From Planctobacterium marinum (GTDB taxonomy: Bacteria; Pseudomonadota; Gammaproteobacteria; Enterobacterales; Alteromonadaceae): 64,000 bases of DNA. Both the position numbers and the translations under genes were made by a program. The notes under the pieces are model-generated. The model had not been told where the DNA came from, did not search any database, and saw only the letters and a list, made by a program, of their open reading frames with translations. Positions 1-10,553 of this stretch are shown one piece after another (the stretch's first letter is position 1; every line of letters starts with the position of its first letter). The stretch spans positions 27,514-91,513 of the forward strand of contig NZ_JAJEWQ010000007.1 in assembly GCF_020687805.1 (NCBI RefSeq). Direction: 5' to 3'.

Positions 1-1
1 G

Positions 2-163
2 TTACTGCATCCTGCCTGGGATGCTGCACTGCATTTATTTGGCCCGGGAGCACACATTGCGCCTGCCTGGTACGCTTGGGCGTGCATTTCATTTGATGTT
101 GTACTGGCTGCTTATTTGCTGAAAAGAAGCCTGGAAAAACAGCCAATGGCGATCAATACATAG
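2..163 (+). CDS. C-terminal end of an unidentified membrane protein (partial)
   Basis: An open frame enters from the left edge and stops at 161-163, giving about 53 residues. The readable part is hydrophobic in its middle (around WYAWACISFDVVLAAYLL) and ends with a basic, polar tail (KRSLEKQP), which looks like the last transmembrane helix and cytosolic end of a small integral membrane protein. The start lies outside the window. Its tail overlaps the end of the convergent MFS gene by about 11 bases. I do not recognise the family. Confidence 0.5.
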   Translation, partial: LLHPAWDAALHLFGPGAHIAPAWYAWACISFDVVLAAYLLKRSLEKQPMAINT

Positions 164-1403
164 TTTTAGACAGGGCGCGACGATAAAACACCAGGCTCAG
201 CAATAAAATCGCCATAGGCACCAGCATAGTGTAAAAGGCGGTTTGGCCGTCGAACAAATCGAAAACAGTACCGGTGACCAGGCTGCCAAAGGTACCGCCC
301 AGAGCGGAGAAGATCACAATTAAGCCGGTCATACTGGCGTGTTGTGCTTTGGGCAGAGCGCTAAGTACCACTGAGTTAATCGCCGGGTAAATTGGGGCCA
401 TAAACAGGCCGATGAGAGGCAGCAACCAGGCGGCGAAAGGTACTGCCTGCCAGCTGGTTATCGCGGCGTCAGGGCGTTCCTGTAGTGTCAGTGGAATGGT
501 CAGTAATAATAGTGCTGCCATGGCAATAACGCAGACCAGCAGAAACACAAACCAGTCAACTTTATTCAGAATAACGCCCGCTGAAAGGCGTCCCACAGCG
601 AGTGAGGCAGCAAAAATGCTGGTGATCTGAACACTGATATTGTTACTCAGTCCCAACACGTCTTTGTTGAAGGTGGGCAACCAGGTGCCGAGTCCTTGTT
701 CAATCAATACATAGAAGAAGGCGCAGCAAACAAACATGACGACGAAGGGTAACCACACCAGCGACAGCATGGCTTTAAAACTGTCAAAACTGGATTCTGT
801 GGTGGTGACCTCCGGTGCCGGAAAGTCCGAGATAAGAACCACAAAAAGTGCAATGGCACAGAGTATTGCCACCAGCCAGTAGACATTGAGCCACTCCGGC
901 GACGCTGGGTTATCAGGATTAATAAAAAAGCTGAATATCCAGTAACCGGACAATACACCCACCATAAAGCAGCCTTCCAGCAGGTTCATTTTCGCGGCGT
1001 GTTGGCGGGCGTCATCAGCGATCAGGCCGATACTGGAATAAACCGAAACCTTCACCAATGCGAAGCTGACCCCGACGGACAAAAACAACAACTTAGTCAT
1101 CAGAAAGTTACCCACTAATGGCATGAGCACTGAACTGAGAGTGACAATAGTCAGGCCGGTAAGCAAGGCTCGTTTAAATCCGAAACGCGGCAACCAGGAG
1201 GCCAGTAAAAAGGAGACGATTGCGATGGGTAAATCTTTAAAGCCCTCAAGGGTACTGGCCTGAGTTTTAGAGACATTAAAGGATTCAATGGACTGCAGGA
1301 TAACCGTGCCCACACTGTTGAGCAAAATGGCAAACACCACGTAGGTACAAATCAGACTCAAAAACACCAGATGTTTAGATTCAGTGGTGGTGGCTTTTAC
1401 CAT
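153..1403 (-). CDS. MFS sugar permease of the trehalose locus (FHS/fucose-permease-like)
   Basis: A 416-residue major facilitator with about twelve hydrophobic segments, a hydrophilic central loop near residues 195-210 (FPAPEVTTTESS) and the MFS-like loop after helix 2 (ASWLPRFGFKRALL). The length and general look fit proton-coupled sugar symporters of the fucose/glucose/galactose group. It sits beside a LacI regulator, a cytoplasmic trehalase and a TonB receptor, so the likely job is uptake of trehalose or a related disaccharide across the inner membrane; the substrate is inferred from context only. A 20-base perfect palindrome at 1451-1470, about 50 bases before the start, is probably the operator. 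The gene is convergent with and slightly overlaps the partial gene at the left edge. Confidence 0.8.
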   Translation of the reverse strand: MVKATTTESKHLVFLSLICTYVVFAILLNSVGTVILQSIESFNVSKTQASTLEGFKDLPIAIVSFLLASWLPRFGFKRALLTGLTIVTLSSVLMPLVGNFLMTKLLFLSVGVSFALVKVSVYSSIGLIADDARQHAAKMNLLEGCFMVGVLSGYWIFSFFINPDNPASPEWLNVYWLVAILCAIALFVVLISDFPAPEVTTTESSFDSFKAMLSLVWLPFVVMFVCCAFFYVLIEQGLGTWLPTFNKDVLGLSNNISVQITSIFAASLAVGRLSAGVILNKVDWFVFLLVCVIAMAALLLLTIPLTLQERPDAAITSWQAVPFAAWLLPLIGLFMAPIYPAINSVVLSALPKAQHASMTGLIVIFSALGGTFGSLVTGTVFDLFDGQTAFYTMLVPMAILLLSLVFYRRALSKTMY

Positions 1404-1450
1404 AGTTGCTTCTCCAGAAATCCCGCTTAATCATTACATGAGAATTTCTG

Positions 1451-1470
1451 AATTGCAATCGATTGCAATT
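1451..1470. promoter_or_regulatory. LacI-family operator upstream of the MFS permease
   Basis: AATTGCAATCGATTGCAATT is a perfect 20-base palindrome with the central CG step typical of LacI-family operators. It lies between the permease start (1403) and the end of the LacI gene (1505). The same core recurs at 4303-4318 and 13084-13097, so it is most simply read as the binding site of the adjacent LacI protein. Confidence 0.8.
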
Positions 1471-1504
1471 GTTATTTTGATGTTAACGTTGAAAATTGCC
1501 CGGT

Positions 1505-2506
1505 TCAGCTACTACTGCGTTTTATCAATTGCGTATCCAGCAGGAAAGATTCCGCCGACTTACCCTCAAGGCGTTCAAATAACAGCTCTACTAATTTTTC
1601 GCCGCCTTTGCGGGTGTCCTGGCGAATGGTAGACAGGGACGGGGTCGTATAAGTCGATACTGAGATATCGTCATAGCCTACAAAAGCCACATCTTGCGGA
1701 ATGTGCTTGCCCGCTTCGCTCAGGGCTTTCATCATGCCCAGGGCAATGGTGTCACTGGCCGCAACGATGGCATCGTAATGAAATTGCTCGTCCTGTAACA
1801 GCGATTGAGTGATGGCGTAAGCATCTGAGAAACTAAAGTGCACATCCAGATGGTGACTGTATTGTTTGCCGGCGTCGCGGATCGCTTGCTGGTAACCCTG
1901 GTAGCGCTGTGCGGTTTCATAGGACAAGTGTCCGGCAAAGCAGATATTTTTGCGCCCGGTTTGCAGCAAATGTTGGGTCGCCAGCAAGCCACCCTGGTAA
2001 TTGTCTGTACCCACGGTAACGTAACCCGAATCGGGGGCCACTTGCCCCCAGACTATCGCCGGTAACTCAGGCTTGACCACTTCGGTGAAGTGGGCAATGT
2101 CGTCGCCCTGGCCAAATAAGATCACGCCGTCGGCTTTTTTCTGACTGACCAGCTCCGGCACCTTTTCCAGTGATTTTCCCGGATGGGAAGAGAGCAACAA
2201 ATCATAATTGCGCTTGCTAAGCTCATCGGCAATGACACCCACCAGACTGAGTAAGAAAGGATCGCTGGCGGACTGGTCTTCTTCTGAACTCACAACCAGT
2301 ACAACGGCGATGGTATAGGATTTTTGAGTACGTAAATTTCGGGCCAGCGTGTTAATTTTAAAACCCATATCCGCCGCGATTTGCTTTATGCGCTTACGGG
2401 TTTTCTCGCTGACCAGGTGGCTGTCATTTAGGGCTCTGGATACGGTAGATTCAGAAACGCCGGCGATGCGGGCGACATCCGTGAGGGTGCTGGCTTTTTT
2501 TGTCAT
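1505..2506 (-). CDS. LacI-family transcriptional regulator of the trehalose locus
   Basis: A 333-residue protein, the usual length for the family. Residues 5-55 form the N-terminal helix-turn-helix and hinge (TLTDVARIAGVSESTVSRAL, then NTLARNLRTQKS), followed by a periplasmic-binding-protein-like sensor domain (VILFGQGDD, VGTDNYQGG, IVAASDTIALGMM, VGYDDI). It probably represses the permease, trehalase and TonB receptor through TGCAATCGATTGCA palindromes and is released by a sugar; the ligand is not visible. It lies between the permease and the trehalase on the same strand. No copy of the palindrome is seen directly upstream of its own start, so autoregulation is not evident. Confidence 0.88.
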   Translation of the reverse strand: MTKKASTLTDVARIAGVSESTVSRALNDSHLVSEKTRKRIKQIAADMGFKINTLARNLRTQKSYTIAVVLVVSSEEDQSASDPFLLSLVGVIADELSKRNYDLLLSSHPGKSLEKVPELVSQKKADGVILFGQGDDIAHFTEVVKPELPAIVWGQVAPDSGYVTVGTDNYQGGLLATQHLLQTGRKNICFAGHLSYETAQRYQGYQQAIRDAGKQYSHHLDVHFSFSDAYAITQSLLQDEQFHYDAIVAASDTIALGMMKALSEAGKHIPQDVAFVGYDDISVSTYTTPSLSTIRQDTRKGGEKLVELLFERLEGKSAESFLLDTQLIKRSSS

Positions 2507-2610
2507 TAATCCGGTGACCTGGTGAATACTAAAGACACAAACCTGTTTGCGCCCTGTGGACTGTAAAAGACTATATGTAACAACAATCCACTCAAAAATC
2601 CAACCGCCAA

Positions 2611-4203
2611 TTAGCGCTGATGGCGCTTTTTATAAAAGGCACGGGATACACCATTAGTCCAGCCGAACCCCGTTTGCACCTGATATTCGCCACCTCCGGC
2701 AACGGTGCCCGGTTGAACTACGTCGTATTTTTCCAGCATACAGCCGTGCGTTGCCAGGCAGAGTTCGACATTGCCAAGCCAGGCGTCCATGATTTCATTG
2801 GCGAGAGTTTGCTCACCGTAATTTTCCATCGCAATCACCGAAAACCACTGCAGCGGAGCCCAGCCATTGGGGCTGTCCCATTGCTGTGGAGTACTGGTTA
2901 AGGTGGTGACCAGGCCACCAGAGTTCAGAAACTCGCCGCGCAGTTTGTTGGCTACCTGCCGGGCCTGATCTGTTGTTGCAATACCCACAAACAGTGGCAG
3001 CACACCGGCCAGTGAAAACACCTGTGATGCCCTGTCTTCTGCGATGGCATAATCCATATAGAAGCCCTGACTTTCCTGCCAGAACCAGCGCTGAATAGCT
3101 CTGGCGCGTTGTTGTGCCGCTTGTTTGTACTGGCTGGCTTTGTGTTCTTCGGCGAGTAACGTGCTGTAGTGGGCCAGGCTGGTTTCCAATTGCCACAACA
3201 AACAGTTCAAATCCACCGGAACTATGTCTGCGGTGCGAATTGTTTCCAGTTTATCCGGCTCTGCCAGCCATCGGGAACTGAAGTCCCATCCGGATTCACA
3301 GGCCGCGCGAATGTGGGTGTAGCAGCTGCTACGGACAGTTTCGGGGAGTGCCGATGCCAGTTCTAAATCTTCCCGCCAGGATTCGGGTCTGGGGCCGGTG
3401 TGCTCATCCCAATAGCGATTCAGCACAGCACCATCGGACATTAAAACGCAGCGGTGATTTTGCCGGTTCTGTGGAGAAAGGGCATCTGCACCCTGCATCC
3501 AGTACCGGTATTCCTGTTCCAGGCTGTCCACCGCTTTTGTCAGGAAGTCAGCTTGTTGCACTGCCGGTAGCTGTGTTTTATTGCTTAACAATAAATCCAG
3601 CAACAAGGCCATTATTGGAGGCTGGGTACGTCCCCGATAATAATCGCGATTGCCATTGGGGATACAACCATTGTCCTGTAACAGATACTGAAAATTAAGA
3701 AACATATCCAGTACCCATTGATGATGCCCGTCGTGGCATAAACCCAGAGCAGTAAAATAGGAATCCCAGTAGTAAATCTCCTGAAACCGTCCGCCTGGTA
3801 TCACATAAGAGTGCGGCAATGGGATCAGGGTACTATGAGTTTGTGCATCCGGGTGGCGGTGCAATTTAGGCCACATAGCCTGAATATAATTCAGGGCATC
3901 TTGCTGTGTATCGGGCCGCAGGGTTTCGTTATTGGCGTGCGGCACTATAAAATGCTCGGCAACAAAATCCGCCAGTTTGAAATGCGCCGACCGGGATTGC
4001 TTAACCCAGTTATTTTCGATTTCAGCGAATGGTAATTTGGGGATGGCATCGGCAAACGTTTTACTGTCAGGAAACAATTCTGATGACTGCACCGCAGTGA
4101 ACAACTCACTGTTTAAAAACGCGTTGGATGTATTTGTTTTTTCTAACATTTCCATAACAACTCTGGACGCCTTTTGCACTTGTGACCAGCCATTTATCTG
4201 CAT
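2611..4203 (-). CDS. treF: Cytoplasmic trehalase (glycoside hydrolase family 37)
   Basis: Hydrolyses trehalose to two glucose molecules. Both family signatures are present: PGGRFQEIYYWDSY near residue 135 and QWDSPNGWAPLQ near residue 445. The WDFSSRW segment carries the expected catalytic acid Asp and LEKYDV the catalytic Glu. There is no signal peptide, so it should act in the cytoplasm, unlike periplasmic TreA. At 530 residues it is near the length of E. coli TreF. The start is uncertain: the first Met is at 4203 with an AGGGGG sequence rather far upstream, and an internal Met at 4155 is also possible. It is divergent from the TonB receptor, with two palindromic operators in the shared upstream region. 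Confidence 0.9.
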   Translation of the reverse strand: MQINGWSQVQKASRVVMEMLEKTNTSNAFLNSELFTAVQSSELFPDSKTFADAIPKLPFAEIENNWVKQSRSAHFKLADFVAEHFIVPHANNETLRPDTQQDALNYIQAMWPKLHRHPDAQTHSTLIPLPHSYVIPGGRFQEIYYWDSYFTALGLCHDGHHQWVLDMFLNFQYLLQDNGCIPNGNRDYYRGRTQPPIMALLLDLLLSNKTQLPAVQQADFLTKAVDSLEQEYRYWMQGADALSPQNRQNHRCVLMSDGAVLNRYWDEHTGPRPESWREDLELASALPETVRSSCYTHIRAACESGWDFSSRWLAEPDKLETIRTADIVPVDLNCLLWQLETSLAHYSTLLAEEHKASQYKQAAQQRARAIQRWFWQESQGFYMDYAIAEDRASQVFSLAGVLPLFVGIATTDQARQVANKLRGEFLNSGGLVTTLTSTPQQWDSPNGWAPLQWFSVIAMENYGEQTLANEIMDAWLGNVELCLATHGCMLEKYDVVQPGTVAGGGEYQVQTGFGWTNGVSRAFYKKRHQR

Positions 4204-4280
4204 GGCGTTTGGTCCGGTCGCCCGTATCCCCCTTTAAAATCATATCATCTTGATTGCAGTGTACTGCTAAAATCTTAAAA

Positions 4281-4318
4281 TGCAATCGTTTGCAAAAAAT
4301 ACTTGCAATCGATTGCAA
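4281..4318. promoter_or_regulatory. Tandem LacI-type operators between trehalase and TonB receptor
   Basis: Two sites lie 23 bases apart, about two helical turns: TGCAATCGTTTGCA at 4281-4294 (one central mismatch) and the perfect palindrome TTGCAATCGATTGCAA at 4303-4318. They lie in the divergent region and would let one regulator control both the trehalase and the receptor. The spacing suggests cooperative binding on one DNA face, which is inference. Confidence 0.8.
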
Positions 4319-4371
4319 TAGATCCTAGATTAACAATTAAGTAACATCTGGGAGCAGAGGATATACACACA

Positions 4372-6723
4372 ATGAGCAACACACGACCCCACAATAATTT
4401 GTTAAATTTAAAACAGTCGGCACTGGCCGCTGCGGTTTCACTGGCGATGTTTAGCACAGTATCAGCACAGGAAGCCGAAACCCCTGATGACGGTGCCCAA
4501 AAACCGGATCTGTATGAACAGATCATCGTAACCGGTACTGCCAGCGGTAAAGCCGTGCGCAAGGTAGACAGTAGCTTTGCAACTACTTCACTAAGTGCCG
4601 AAGACATTAAAAAGCTGGTGCCTAAGTCCACCGCTGACGTATTTAAGGCTATTCCAGGTATCTGGGCGGAAAGCTCTGGCGGTGTATCAGGCGCTAATGT
4701 GTTTGTACGTGGCTTTCCAAGTACCGGTGATGCCCCCTTTCTGACTGTTCAGTTGCAGGGTGTACCCGTGTATCAGCCACCCACGCTGTCCTTTTTAGAG
4801 AATTCCACGCTGTTCCGTGTGGATGAAACCATTTCATTTATGGATGGCTTACGCGGTGGTCCAAACTCTGTGGTTTCCAATGGTCAGCCAGGTTTAACCA
4901 CTAACTTTTTGTTAAAAGAAGGCAGCGATGCCACTGAGGGCTTACTCAAGTACACGACATCCAGTTACGATCTGCAACGCCTTGATGGGGTGTTGAGTGG
5001 TTCGTTAGCTGACGACTTCTACTATATGATTGGTGGTTATGTGCAACAGAGTTCCGGTATCCGCGATGCCGGTTTCAACTCTGAAAAAGGCCAACAGTTC
5101 ACCATTAATCTGACCAAAGAGCTGGACAACGGCAAACTAAACTTCTTTACCCGCGTTACTGACGATCACGGTGCCTGGTATTTGCCTACACCGCTGGTGG
5201 ATGGTGTGGATAACGAGTACACCCAACTGGGTACGTTAAACCGACAGGCGAGTATTCAGTACGGACCTGACGGCACCAGCGAAGCGTTTGATTTTGGCGA
5301 AGGCCGTGGCTGGGATGGCTCCATCACCGGTGGCTCGGTGAACCTGGAATTGGGCAATGGCTGGACCTTCGTTGACCGCTTTGCTTTCACCAAAGGCGAT
5401 GCCGATACGTTAGGACTGGTACCCAATGGTACGCCTAAAACCATTGCGGAACTGGTGGCGATAGGCGAAGACAACGCAGAGCGTTATCAGGATGAGAATG
5501 GCAATCTGGTGCCTGTTACCGGCGCGGTCACAGGTACTGAGTATGCGGACAGCACCCTGATCCAACAAGTGGGCCGTTGGGTTGTACGCAAAGAAATCGA
5601 AGCCTTCACCAATGATCTGGCTTTAACCAAAGTCGGCGACAATTACGAAGCGTCTTTTGGTTTGTACGCATCTGACTTTTCTGCCAATGACTGGTGGTCT
5701 ATCGGAAATCAGTCATATCATGTGATTGCTCAGGGCGGTGAAAACCTGACCGGTATCGTGTGTAATGATATGCAGGACAGCTGTGTCGATAACGGTGGCT
5801 GGAACTATGATATCAACAGCACCGGTGATGGTAAAACAACCGCCTTTTACGCTGCATTGGATTATCAATTTACCGAGCAGCTAAGCGCGGATGTCGGTAT
5901 TCGCCGCGAAAATCACGAAATTGAGTATTCTGTAGACGAAGGTCTGGATGGTTCGATTGATAAAGTGGTGCAATACGATGAGTCAGATACCGCCTGGACT
6001 TTAGGGGTTAACTATCAGTTTGAGAACAGCAGTGGTGTTTTCCTGCGAGCCAGTGAAGGTTCAAAAATGCCCTATTTTGACGATTTTCGTGACAACTATG
6101 GTGCTTATGAAGCCGGCTCAAATTTGATATTTGACGTCAGTCAGTACGAGTTGGGGTATAAGTTGGCGAGAAATAACTATAATTTCTACGCAACAGCGTT
6201 CTTCAACGAAAGTGAATCATCGCAAACGCCTTTCCCCAGCGCCCCTTCACAACGCTTTTTTACCGAAGCTTATGGTGTTGAATTGGATGCGGTTTGGTTT
6301 AACGACAATGGTTTTTCTGTGACCCTGAATGCAACGTTACAGGAAACTGAGATCACTAAGAGTGATTCCAACCCGGAGCTGGTGGGCAATGAAGCGCAAC
6401 GTCAACCCGGTTGGCAACTGCGCGCCACGCCAAGTTACGATTTTGAAATCGCTAACTACATGGCTTCCGTGTATGCCAACGTGATTCTGGTAGATGACCG
6501 TTTTGCCAACAATGAAAACACCGTTGTACTGGAAGGCTATGAGCAACTGGATCTGGGCTTTACCTTGCTCACAGAGGAAGGGCTTAAGTTTGAGTTGTCC
6601 ATGCAAAATGTCACTGATGAGGACGCCCTGACCGAAGGTGATCCGCGTAACCCGACGGCACCTAATGGGCGTTATATTATGCCCAGATCTGCCACCTTCA
6701 GTGTCAGCTACGAGTTCTATTAA
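4372..6723 (+). CDS. TonB-dependent outer-membrane receptor, probably for trehalose or related sugar
   Basis: A 783-residue receptor. Residues 1-32 look like a signal peptide (basic start, hydrophobic AAAVSLAMFSTVSA, then AQEAE). A TonB box-like stretch (YEQIIVTG) is followed by the plug domain (LSAEDIKKLVPKSTADVFKA, then VFVRGFPS), and the rest is a beta-barrel rich in alternating aromatic strands ending SVSYEFY, with the terminal aromatic residue needed for outer-membrane insertion. GGAGCAGAGG before the ATG is a strong ribosome site. Its promoter overlaps the paired LacI-type operators at 4281-4318, so it should be sugar-induced with the trehalase. Substrate is assigned by context only; it could serve a trehalose-containing oligosaccharide. 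Confidence 0.88.
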   Translation: MSNTRPHNNLLNLKQSALAAAVSLAMFSTVSAQEAETPDDGAQKPDLYEQIIVTGTASGKAVRKVDSSFATTSLSAEDIKKLVPKSTADVFKAIPGIWAESSGGVSGANVFVRGFPSTGDAPFLTVQLQGVPVYQPPTLSFLENSTLFRVDETISFMDGLRGGPNSVVSNGQPGLTTNFLLKEGSDATEGLLKYTTSSYDLQRLDGVLSGSLADDFYYMIGGYVQQSSGIRDAGFNSEKGQQFTINLTKELDNGKLNFFTRVTDDHGAWYLPTPLVDGVDNEYTQLGTLNRQASIQYGPDGTSEAFDFGEGRGWDGSITGGSVNLELGNGWTFVDRFAFTKGDADTLGLVPNGTPKTIAELVAIGEDNAERYQDENGNLVPVTGAVTGTEYADSTLIQQVGRWVVRKEIEAFTNDLALTKVGDNYEASFGLYASDFSANDWWSIGNQSYHVIAQGGENLTGIVCNDMQDSCVDNGGWNYDINSTGDGKTTAFYAALDYQFTEQLSADVGIRRENHEIEYSVDEGLDGSIDKVVQYDESDTAWTLGVNYQFENSSGVFLRASEGSKMPYFDDFRDNYGAYEAGSNLIFDVSQYELGYKLARNNYNFYATAFFNESESSQTPFPSAPSQRFFTEAYGVELDAVWFNDNGFSVTLNATLQETEITKSDSNPELVGNEAQRQPGWQLRATPSYDFEIANYMASVYANVILVDDRFANNENTVVLEGYEQLDLGFTLLTEEGLKFELSMQNVTDEDALTEGDPRNPTAPNGRYIMPRSATFSVSYEFY

Positions 6724-6730
6724 GCTATCC

Positions 6731-6752
6731 AGGCCGGATATCAGTCCGGCCT
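6731..6752 (+). terminator. Hairpin terminator after the TonB receptor
   Basis: AGGCCGGA at 6731-6738 pairs perfectly with TCCGGCCT at 6745-6752 over a 6-base loop, starting 8 bases after the receptor stop codon. The following sequence is only moderately T-rich (CATTGTTGT), so termination may be incomplete. Confidence 0.6.
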
Positions 6753-6894
6753 CATTGTTGTACGCAAGATTTACAGGTTAGTTTCTGCTCTGGTTTGGGT
6801 GTTTTGTTCCACAGCCTTGTTGTTGCTGAAATAAAATTACCGGGCTCAGAGTTGAATTATAACCCGAATGTTAAATTGATTTGTTTCATGTTCG

Positions 6895-7158
6895 ATACCA
6901 GCTCCGATAAGCATTTGCTCGCTCAGCGCTTTCTCAGCGAGGTTAATTCGCGGCGCGTGAATGAAGTAATACTGGTGGTCTTACAAACTTCACGCAACAA
7001 AGAAGTAACCCGCTGAGGGAGCGTCTTCGATGGGTTTGAAACGCATCCATACGGTGTTGGATGTTCTCGATTTAACCCACTAGACCTTTGAACATCCGCC
7101 TTGTCTGAATGCGTTTCAATTCCCACTGAGTAGGGCAAATGCTTATTGGAGTTGGTAT
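6895..7158 (+). ncRNA. Predicted large structured RNA element (three-way junction), family unknown
   Basis: No convincing gene lies here, but the sequence pairs extensively. The outer arms 6895-6920 and 7133-7158 form 26 consecutive pairs, three of them G-U. Inside are two hairpins. Hairpin A: 6933-6945 with 7006-7017 (one bulged A at 6940) and, further in, 6955-6961 with 6989-6995. Hairpin B: 7036-7046 with 7109-7119 and, further in, 7059-7066 with 7090-7097. The three mismatches in the outer stem are G-U only on the + strand; on the other strand they would be C-A. An intrinsic terminator on the + strand follows at once. Together these favour a + strand RNA. Alternatives are a non-autonomous mobile element with long terminal inverted repeats, or a leader controlling the kinase at 7254. 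I do not recognise the fold. Confidence 0.6.
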
Positions 7159-7170
7159 AAATGCCCCTTT

Positions 7171-7201
7171 GCCCCGTCTCTATTGAGTTTGGGGCTTTTT
7201 T
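7171..7201 (+). terminator. Intrinsic terminator closing the structured element
   Basis: GCCCC at 7171-7175 pairs with GGGGC at 7191-7195, with an inner CTC/GAG pairing around a TATT loop, followed by six Ts. It begins 12 bases after the outer stem of the predicted RNA and ends 52 bases before the next gene. A second TGCCCC copy at 7162-7167 could compete for the GGGGC arm, which would be compatible with an attenuation switch. Confidence 0.8.
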
Positions 7202-7253
7202 ATTTGTCATTTTGGACTACGCTTAAATGAGTGACATTTGACAACTGACTGAT

Positions 7254-9350
<2,097 letters not shown>

Positions 9351-9458
9351 GGTGGAACGGTCTGGCCTGGTAGTGCGCATTCCCGTTAAATAAATGTTCG
9401 GTCCTGCGATGATGGTCACTATCCGATTTGAAATTTTTACACTAAAAAAGGAAAAATA

Positions 9459-9815
9459 ATGGGTTACGTTGATGGTTATGTGTTGGCTGTGCCTACCAAA
9501 AACAAACAGGCATACATGGAATTGGCACAGCTCAGTGCCAGGGTGTTTAAAGATTACGGCGCCCTTCAGGTGGTGGAAAGCTGGGGTGATGACGTTCCCG
9601 AGGGACAGCTCACCTCGTTTCCCATGGCTGTGCAATGCCAGCAGGATGAAACAGTGGTGTTTTCCTGGGTAACCTGGCCGTCAAAGGCAGTGCGAGACAG
9701 CGGCATGAAAAAGGCCATGGAAGATCCCCGTATGAATGACTGGGATCCGCAGGCTATGCCCTTTGACGGAAAACGCATGATATTCGGCGGATTTACCATG
9801 ATCGTCGAAGACTAA
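9459..9815 (+). CDS. DUF1428 family protein (YbaA-like)
   Basis: A 118-residue soluble protein matching the DUF1428 pattern: it opens MGYVDGYVLAVP, continues with the conserved VVESWGDDVP and SWVTWPSKAVRD stretches, and ends with DGKRMIFGGF. The family has a dimeric alpha-beta-barrel (ferredoxin-like) fold; its biochemical role is unknown. The ATG is preceded by AAAAAAGGAAAAATA, a good ribosome site. It appears to be a single-gene unit, followed by the hairpin at 9824-9858. Confidence 0.85.
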   Translation: MGYVDGYVLAVPTKNKQAYMELAQLSARVFKDYGALQVVESWGDDVPEGQLTSFPMAVQCQQDETVVFSWVTWPSKAVRDSGMKKAMEDPRMNDWDPQAMPFDGKRMIFGGFTMIVED

Positions 9816-9823
9816 AAACATCG

Positions 9824-9858
9824 GTTGCTGCGGAAAACCATTGCCGTTTTCCGGCAAC
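9824..9858 (+). terminator. Hairpin after the DUF1428 gene
   Basis: GTTGC (9824-9828) pairs with GCAAC (9854-9858) and CGGAAAAC (9831-9838) pairs with GTTTTCCG (9846-9853). The stem is stable, but no T-run follows, so it may be an mRNA 3' end protector or a weak terminator. Confidence 0.5.
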
Positions 9859-10008
9859 TGACACCTGCCATTTGCCTGTTTCTATCCCGATTGTTTTCTT
9901 TACCCTATCTTTACACCTATCTCTTTGAATTCTATAAATATTTTAATTTCATGATTGGTCTGTCATTTGCAAAATCTTTGACGCGAATACTCGCAAGTTA
10001 GGAGAAAA

Positions 10009-10485
10009 ATGATGACTTCAATTACAGGCGCTTCAGGGGTTGATCCTCAAGCCATGATGCAAAAAATGCAGGAAAAACTGCAGCAAGCTGACACCGATAA
10101 TAATGGCGCTTTGTCAAAGGCCGAATTAACGGAGTCAATGGAAGAAGTGGGACATACACCATCCAATATGGATAAGATGTTTGAGCGCATGGACGCCGAC
10201 GGAGATGGTGAGTTGTCGCAGGAAGAGCAACTGGCAGCACAAGAAAAAATGCAACAACGCCTGGCGCAGTTTCAGTCAATGGGCGCAGGCAGTGGGTTAA
10301 CGGGGATGGGCTACCAACAAAACAGTGCTTTTCAAAATCTGCTGGACTCTCTGGATACTGATAGTGACGAAGATCAGGATCTCAAAGCCGCTATTGAACA
10401 GGTGCAAAATGGTAATGGCTTGGCTGATCAGCAGCCCTGGCAAATTCTTAACGAGAAAATGCCTCCCATCAATACTTATGCCTGA
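10009..10485 (+). CDS. EF-hand calcium-binding protein
   Basis: A 158-residue acidic protein with two canonical 12-residue EF-hand loops: DTDNNGALSKAE at residues 28-39 and DADGDGELSQEE at residues 62-73, each with Gly at position 6 and Glu at position 12. A third, degenerate loop (DTDSDEDQD) lies near residue 115. No signal peptide or membrane segment is seen, so it is probably cytoplasmic unless exported by another route. AGGAGAAAA precedes the double ATG. Role unknown; Ca2+ buffering or sensing is inferred from the motifs. It is a single gene between two terminator-like hairpins. Confidence 0.85.
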   Translation: MMTSITGASGVDPQAMMQKMQEKLQQADTDNNGALSKAELTESMEEVGHTPSNMDKMFERMDADGDGELSQEEQLAAQEKMQQRLAQFQSMGAGSGLTGMGYQQNSAFQNLLDSLDTDSDEDQDLKAAIEQVQNGNGLADQQPWQILNEKMPPINTYA

Positions 10486-10492
10486 GTAAAGT

Positions 10493-10534
10493 AAAACGCA
10501 GGAAACACTCGTAGGTGAGTTTTTCCTGCGTTTT
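10493..10534. terminator. Bidirectional terminator between EF-hand gene and DUF4287 gene
   Basis: AAAACGCAGGAAA at 10493-10505 is complementary to TTTCCTGCGTTTT at 10522-10534. The stem is flanked by A- and T-rich runs on both sides, suiting it to end transcription of the two convergent genes. Confidence 0.8.
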
Positions 10535-10553
10535 GAGCTTCAAATACCCGGCT

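Noticed and set aside
6923..7210. Minus-strand open frame of 95 codons over the structured element
   Set aside because: Its peptide is low in hydrophobic core and results from the paired DNA arms; the strand of the terminator and of the G-U pairs favours a plus-strand RNA.
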